This document shows, in pieces, positions 57,630-64,000 of a stretch of DNA of 64,000 nucleotides. Made by a program: the position numbers and the translations under genes. The DNA is from Marsupella aquatica. Lineage: Eukaryota; Marchantiophyta. The DNA lies in assembly GCA_973895155.1 (NCBI GenBank), contig OZ316893.1, forward strand, positions 2,604,001 to 2,668,000, in the 5' to 3' direction. The notes under the pieces were generated by a model, which saw nothing but the letters and a program-made list of their open reading frames with translations, was not told the origin of the DNA and did not search any database. Each line of letters opens with the position of its first letter. The first letter of the stretch is position 1.

Positions 57630-58560
57630 ATATTTTTACTAGCCCAATATCTGTAAGTTTGCACAAAAGGTGTTGAGAAAAAATGTTGAGGTGATAAAAA
57701 TATGTCAAGGTGAAAAACAATGTCAATGAGAGAAAAAAATGCAGAGGTGAGGAAAATATGCCGAGGAGGGAAAAGATGGCAAGGTGAGAAAAACATGTAA
57801 AGATAAGGAAAAGATGTCGAAGAGAGAAAATCTATTGAGGATGAGGGAATGATGTCGTGGTGAGATAAAGATGTCAAAGTGAGAAAACAATGGCAAGATG
57901 AGAAAAATAAAATATTTCAAGGTGAAAAAAAAGGTTGAGGAGAGAAAACATTGTCAAGGGTGAGAGAAAAATTTCAAGGGGTGAGAATAAAATATCGTGG
58001 TAAGATAAAGATGTCAATGTGAGAAAATATTGCGAGATGAGAAAAACATGCCAAGGAAAGAAAAAGACGAGGGAAAAAATGTTGAGGAGAGATCAATATG
58101 TGAAGATTAGTAAAAAAATGTCAAGGTAAGAAAAGATGGCAAGGCGAGACAGGAGATTATAAGCTTTACGATGTAGTTATTGAGAAATGTTTTGTGTGAT
58201 CACAACCATACACTTCTGTAGTCGTGTTTAATAACCCATCCTTTGCACATAGAATTTGAGAGGCGAAGTAGCTATCACCGCATCATAGAGTCCAAGCACA
58301 ATCAATTGACAAGAGAAAATATAATTTTTTTTAGTTAAATATTTTATAGAAATAATTTTTAATATATTATTTATATTAAAAATTTTCCAAAAAATTCAAT
58401 GGTTTTTCCAAAATTTCCCAAATTAATATTTTTTAGATATGAATCAATATAATTATATTTTAATTAAGTTCTTCATCTTGGGCAGGTGAGGGCATGCTAA
58501 AGGGTGTCTTGGACAGACATTTATTTTGGATGGGGTATATGGATGGTCATACATCATGGT
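57630..58560. repeat. GA-rich repeat element, copy B
   Basis: The same GA-rich array (57661-58150) and flank (ATCACCGCATCATAGAGTCC; GGGGTATATGGATGG) as copy A, about 2.2 kb away, in the same orientation. Confidence 0.65.
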
Positions 58561-59434
58561 GACGGTGTGGATCAATTATGATACCCCTAAGTCATTTTTA
58601 GAAAAACAATTATAGCAATAATCAAATGATAACATATATGCATTTTATAATTAAAAACACCCTACATAATTTTCATTGATAGCTTAATAAACTTTTTGCA
58701 AAAATGATTAAAATGATCCTATACTCTGTCACAAGTGTTGTGTCACTTCCATGGAAACAACCTTAAGATCATCACAAGGTACATCACTTGTATGATTTAT
58801 ATTTTAAATTATTTTGGAAACCCTCTGATAATTTATTTTTATTCTGCTATCCTAGAGCTCTCCCACTACCACAAGTTTGCAATGCAAGGCGTCCACCCCC
58901 TTTAGCAGCTTTTGTGGAATTTCTGCCAATTGTAGTGGATGAGAGAGCGGGTGAGAGAGAGAATTGATTGAGATGTGATGATTATTTTCTCTCTCATCCA
59001 TTATTTAGAATCACCTTATCCTTTAGCTTTGGTCGTAGACACTTAAACAGAGGAACTACTTTACTGTTGAAAGTCAAAATTAATATACAACAAAGTGAAC
59101 TGGGATAAAATACAAGTTTCAATCCTTAACATTCATTCTTAATGGGTACATATATTTAAGGAAACTGCACACCATTGTAGGTATATTAAGAAAATTTCCC
59201 ATATTGTCCTCAAGAAGAGTTCTTGTAGTAAGATAGCACTACTTAACAAATATTAACTAAAACATTTGATGGAGGATTGAGTTGCTCTATCGAGCTCACT
59301 GGGCCACATTGAACTGCTTGTCTCCAATAACCACAGTAATGCAGTGCAGAATTCTTTAAAAACCTACTAAGTAATTTGGCAGTTCCAACATTTCTTCATA
59401 ACTGCAACTATTGAATTTAATCTAGAAACTGCTG
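58561..59434. other. Spacer and probable 3' UTR of the carbonic anhydrase
   Basis: No gene or structured repeat recognised. The sequence next to 59434 should be the mRNA tail. Confidence 0.35.
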
Positions 59435-62400
59435 TCAATAGAACTCAACACTTGCAATGTTTTGTTGGAGTGGCCTTGCATTTGGTTCCTACACCCACAC
59501 AGATCAATGCACCGGCTGAAGTTAAGAATATTCATAAAAAATTTAACGGAAGAAAATAAAGTTTATGGGTAAACTGTAAATATGCTTGGCATTAATAGTG
59601 AGGGCAATAGATGATAGTATGGTTAGAAACTAAACAATGCCATGGTACATATTACTATGGCAAGGTAAAACTTACACTCATAATTGCCTTGAGAGCATCC
59701 AGCTGGGATTCTGAAACCGTATTCCACTAAACACATCAAGAAACAATATTAGTTTACTGGAAAAAGCATACACAAAACAAGGAAATGAATCCAGCAATTT
59801 CCAACAATATAATATCATATCATTTGAACATAAATCTTCAAAGATCTTTTAGATGTTGGAGCGTTTGGGCTGTGATGATTATTTTCATTTGTCAGTCACT
59901 ACTTGATGGCTAAGAGACATATCTGGTTATAATCATTAATCAAATGGCTAGGATTGTAGTGTGAACATTGCTCTTAATGGGTTGTAGACAAGTTACCCAC
60001 TTCTTGTAAGTTAGAGTAAAACAATATTACTAGAGCTACTATTAGGTCTTCCCCTACTCTTACTCCACAAACTCATAAATAGCTCTTGACTTTTTATTGC
60101 GAAGTAGCTCATCAGCAACTAACTACTGTAATTTGGCTTGGAGTGTAAGCCAGAATAAATGAATAAAATTAGCAATAATCACAGAGTCAGAGTTGATCGA
60201 AAAGTAAGTGTACATTAAATATCGACATAGTACCTGAGAAAGTTCAACTGTCCATGACACATTTTGAGTGCAAGGAGGTGTTGTGAGAGACCCTGGATAG
60301 CGAGCATAAGTGGGACCAATATGAAGCTTGTTGAAGTCCAAGGGCCCAATACTCACATTTGCACCCTTATTGGGTACAAGTGGCAGACTATCCCAGAACT
60401 GTCACATGAATTGCTCTTGTTAGATCGAATGTGCTTCCATAACATTCAACTTCAATTCAGTGACTGAATATAGTAAGTCCATGGATGATGATTTCACTGA
60501 GGGACATGCAAGTTATGCATGATACATAATTAGGACTATTCAGTAAACTTGCTACTTTGAAGAGAGTTTCTCTTGTCTCAAATGCAACTTATACGTAGTA
60601 CAAGTTAAAAGCAATTGTACAAGAAGCAGATAGATGATTACTTCAAAAGGGACTTGGACAACAGGGGGGAGAACTGAACCAGATCATGCTGAGAGTTTCT
60701 TCAAAGACATGCACAAAATTGTTTGGCTTGTGGGTCTCATTATTGGCCCCTTTTCCCCCAAAACACAAGTTTCAAAAAGTTTTTGGCTTAGAGCTGGACA
60801 GTGACACAAAGGTATATTCAGGAAGTCCCAAGGAAGACAGTTTTTACCTGATCAAGGAAGTGACCACTGCAACTCTTCCAGAAGACTACGCCAATGGCTG
60901 CCAGCTTTTTGCCATCTGGGGTTTGATGCACCAAGTGCATCTCCAAAGGAAACCTGCAGTGGATTATTTTTATGCTACCTTGGGAAAATGCGACAAAAGA
61001 AAATAAACTCTCACATTTCTTCCATTCCATACCACATCAATCATACTACAAATAAATAAATTGGATTGCCCAAAACTGGGTTATTTGTAGGAGAAGTTTG
61101 TGTTGAAAGTGGTGGCAATTCCCTCAGCAAAGAAGACCATGTGCCGCATACTGAAGGACAGGTCGCATTGACTTTCCTCTAAGTATCCTACAGTTTTCCT
61201 ATATAGCGTACTCATCCTGGAACATGAAAAGTTATTTTGTCCTCTAGCAAAAAGTTTAAGTTTTTTAGTGAAATACAGGTGATCTAATTTTTACGGACCC
61301 CACTAGAGATCCCTTCCAAAATTCTTGGCACCACAGCGTGCCATGTCAACAACAACCGCAACAAACAAGACTCGTCGGTTTTATAAATCAAATTTATAGT
61401 TTTTATTCATGTTTGTGTCAATTTGGGTGTAAATTTTGGGATGCCATGCCGTAAAAAGAAAAGTAAAAACATTGGAAATGCAAAGAGCAAGACTATTAAA
61501 ACTATCACTATGTAACCATTTTAGTTACATTTCCAATTTTAAAACTTAAATTCAAAGATTTATAAAAAGTATTTATCATATAATAAATAATGAATAATAA
61601 CTAACTTGATAACTTCCTTGTTAAACCGCAACTCCCGGTATGTAAGGACCTCTCGTATTGTACGGCCATTAATGCTGGGAAGAGCACATTGAAACCCAGG
61701 ATCGGGGAAGAGGAATGGCTGGAATCTTGAAAGTTCATCAAATTTTATACTCAAAACTATTTACTCATTCTCAAAACAAAAATACCCAGTCGTAGATCTC
61801 ATTGAGATCTTTCTTTTGCACCCTAGATCGCCTTCTAACATGGATGAATAAGATTTGTAGAGGCATTACAAAATGGACGGCAAAGATCGTTAAATCAACA
61901 AAATCGACGGCTAGGAAGGCTTGGATTTGTTTAATGTTTCATTTGAATTTTTTTAACCCATTTGCAAAACGGACAGAACCCATCTATAGATCTATTTGAG
62001 ATCTTTCTTTTGAGCCATAGATTGGTCATTATGATGGATGGACAAGATTTCCGGAGATAAGAAATGGAGACGGCTCAGATCGACTCTTCCTCCTGATTTT
62101 ATTAGCCAAGGGGTCCACGAACTAATTTTGTGGAAAATATAAATAGGACATTGATTAGGAAGGTTGACATTGAAAAGTTGTGCACATAAGGTACAAAAAT
62201 AAAAGTACACATGTAAAGAAAAGTAATAATGAACAGGAAAAATTTAAGTCTATGATATTGGGTTATGTACATACTATACACCAGTAAAGATATTTATGTA
62301 CTTATTTTAGGTAATGACACTCAAATGAATTAAAACCTAAATTTAGGACACAAAACCATGAATAGAACTTAAAGACATGAAGAGTGCACTTTAATTAGAT

Positions 62401-63839
62401 CTTTTCTTCTTCACTAAGGGCTAGAACTTCCGTGAGCTTTGTTAATAAAGGGTGTATGATCAAAAGTATAGCAAAGATTGAAAAATTTAGAGGGGTGCCA
62501 GATTAAATTCAAAATCTAAAGTATACAAGGGATGCACCTTGGTAAGACACATTGAATTAAAATACACACGAAAAGAAATTTGAATAAGACAGAATACTGG
62601 AAGATGGATTCACCATATAGCACTTTCATGTTGAAAGTGGTGGCAATTCCCTCAGCAAAGAAGACCATGTGCTGCATACTGAAGGACAGGTCACATTGAC
62701 TTTCCTCTAAGTATCCTACAGTTTTCCTACAATAATTCGATTATCTATGCTCAAGTTCAGAGGATACTTTGGTGGCAGTAGTGATCACTTTGCAATACTA
62801 CAATCATTTTAGTTTCTCAATCAGCTTGCTCTTGCTTGTAATGTTAGTCTTGCTTACACCTCCATGACATGATGTGATTCATTAAGGGCGGGATAAGGGC
62901 GGGATAAGGGCGGGATTAAGGGTCTAGTTTAGGGTAACTATCAATCTCAATCCTCAAGTTACAATTACTACCAGCGTTTGCCCTGAGTTCACATGATTAC
63001 AGCGTCGAGTTGTAATCATTTTCATGGCCATGTAAACGTTTATGAAAGGTTTGGTACGTACCTGACACTGTTGATGACATGCTCGCTAGGAGTGTGGAAA
63101 TGCAATTGCTTTAGATCATAATGGTCATTATCGAGCACTAAGCTCCCAGCACCTGCCTCTAAATTCACCTGCGGAAGGAACCGAAAGAGCTCTAGTACAT
63201 TGTTTACTGTGAATTACATTCAATGTGAGTATTAAATCAGAGTGGCATGTGAAGTATTTTGGCCAATATATTTCAATTGTTGTGCACTGAAAATTATGGC
63301 GGGCCACTCTAATTCAAGGGCATCAAGGAACCTACACATCAAATAGTGTGTCTTCAGCTTACTATACTACTAGCTATGAAACTGGCCCGAAATCTGCTGC
63401 ATCAATCTACTTTTGTAGAATAAACACGTTGTACAGATTGAAGAGAATTCAAGGAGTTTCTAATTTCTGGATAGCAACACGTTAGTCAGTTAGAGACAGA
63501 AAAATAAAAATGAGGAGTTTCCAATGAAAATATTACTCCTCATTTCTCATTATTTCGTAAGTCTACATGAAATTCTTTAATACTTTCTTGGTCACGTATC
63601 AACTGAACAAAGACAGTATACCTGAACTGTGTGGCCCATATTGATGAGAACGCCGTTGGCAGTTTTATACATGTACTCCAAATTGCCAAGAGATTGATTG
63701 ATTGGCATATGTGAGATGTTGATGGCAACGGGCGATTGCTCCTTCCCATCCTTGCACAGCTGCCATTGGGGACTGAGAGTACCCCACATGTCCGGCCCAG
63801 ATGGGCTTCCTGGGGCGTAGCTGTAGGATGGCATGCCAC
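59435..63839 (-). CDS. Alpha-carbonic anhydrase, first exon outside the window
   Basis: It converts CO2 and water to bicarbonate; plant members are usually secreted or plastid proteins. Exons with GT/AG borders and matching phase are 63839-63622, 63168-63062, 60953-60848, 60398-60234, 59726-59676 and 59488-59435 (stop TGA). The exon with the signal peptide must lie beyond 63839 and was not found. The fold is complete from there: YSYAPGSPSGPDMWGTLSP, NMGHTVQ (proton-shuttle His), QLHFHTPSEH and EMHLVHQ (three zinc His), GSLTTPPCT (the Thr that orients zinc hydroxide) and a short NARP tail. Cysteines in WQLCKDG and PPCT can form the usual disulfide. All key residues are present, so it should be active. 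Introns reach 2.1 kb. Confidence 0.92.
61102..61204 (-). repeat. 100-bp repeat in a carbonic anhydrase intron, copy 1
   Basis: Almost identical to 62630-62733. On the minus strand it reads open as LSFSMRHMVFFAEGIATTFN, like an exon fragment of an unrecognised gene. Confidence 0.75.
62630..62733 (-). repeat. 100-bp repeat in a carbonic anhydrase intron, copy 2
   Basis: The second copy, with few differences, sits in the same intron in the same orientation. About 150 bp further right lies a short run of GGGCGGGATAA units (62886-62920). Confidence 0.75.
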
Positions 63840-63954
63840 CTAATACGCATAATTATTAAACAAAATAAACAGTGAGTCAAACCGGGAGTCCAAGAACAGT
63901 TCTAGTAGTAGTGATTGGTTTCCCATTTAAATAAGTTCATCATCTTGGTGATAT

Positions 63955-64000
63955 AGTGGTCGAGGGTACTACCGTGTACCAACACCTAGACATTTCATTA
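63955..64000 (+). other. tRNA/SINE-like start cut by the window edge
   Basis: TGGTGATATAGTGGTCGAGG resembles the box A region of a tRNA or tRNA-derived SINE. Box B would lie past the edge, so it cannot be judged. Confidence 0.2.

Overview
The window looks like nuclear DNA of a land plant. The signs are spliceosomal introns with GT/AG ends, interstitial TTTAGGG telomere-type repeats, Ty1-copia elements with tRNA-iMet primer sites, a plant-type Golgi alpha-mannosidase, a lipid phosphate phosphatase and an alpha-carbonic anhydrase. Repeat-rich AT-rich spacers and transposase-like genes of the DUF7869 type hint at a non-seed plant (bryophyte, lycophyte or fern), but that is weak inference.

Layout. 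0.4-6.8 kb (minus): a large multi-exon gene of unknown function, with a ParB/DGQHR-like motif near the end of exon 1, an acidic region, a 31-residue in-frame repeat and, further down, an FCP1/HAD-like exon. Its frame is kept across introns but is broken by three in-frame stops. 6.98-7.98 kb: a cluster of GAACCATGGTTC-type palindromes just upstream. 8-15.5 kb: gene-poor, with several two-copy tandem duplications and a short telomere-type tract. 15.6-22.2 kb (minus): a nearly intact Ty1-copia element with CTTCG target duplications, inserted into an older element with 38-bp inverted ends. 22.3-25.9 kb: two successive tandem duplications, one holding a solo LTR of the same copia family. 27.4-32.2 kb (plus): a second palindrome cluster, then a DUF7869-type transposase-like gene with two in-frame stops and more palindromes in its intron. 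34.9-38.2 kb (minus): a decayed second copia element whose 5' LTR carries a hAT-type MITE. 39.3 kb: an intronless H2A.Z-like histone gene. 43.1-45.2 kb: a six-exon lipid phosphate phosphatase. 48-50.3 kb: small non-autonomous elements. 52.4-54.3 kb: an intronless class I alpha-mannosidase. 55.4-63.8 kb: an alpha-carbonic anhydrase gene running off the right edge, with a partial copy of its last exons and duplicated downstream sequence.

The host genes (H2A.Z, phosphatase, mannosidase, carbonic anhydrase) are unrelated housekeeping functions and all lie on the minus strand. The most unusual signal is the AACCATGGTT palindrome, which occurs around and inside the introns of the two transposase-like or unknown genes and which I did not find elsewhere in the window. 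Searches that would settle the open points are stated in each finding.
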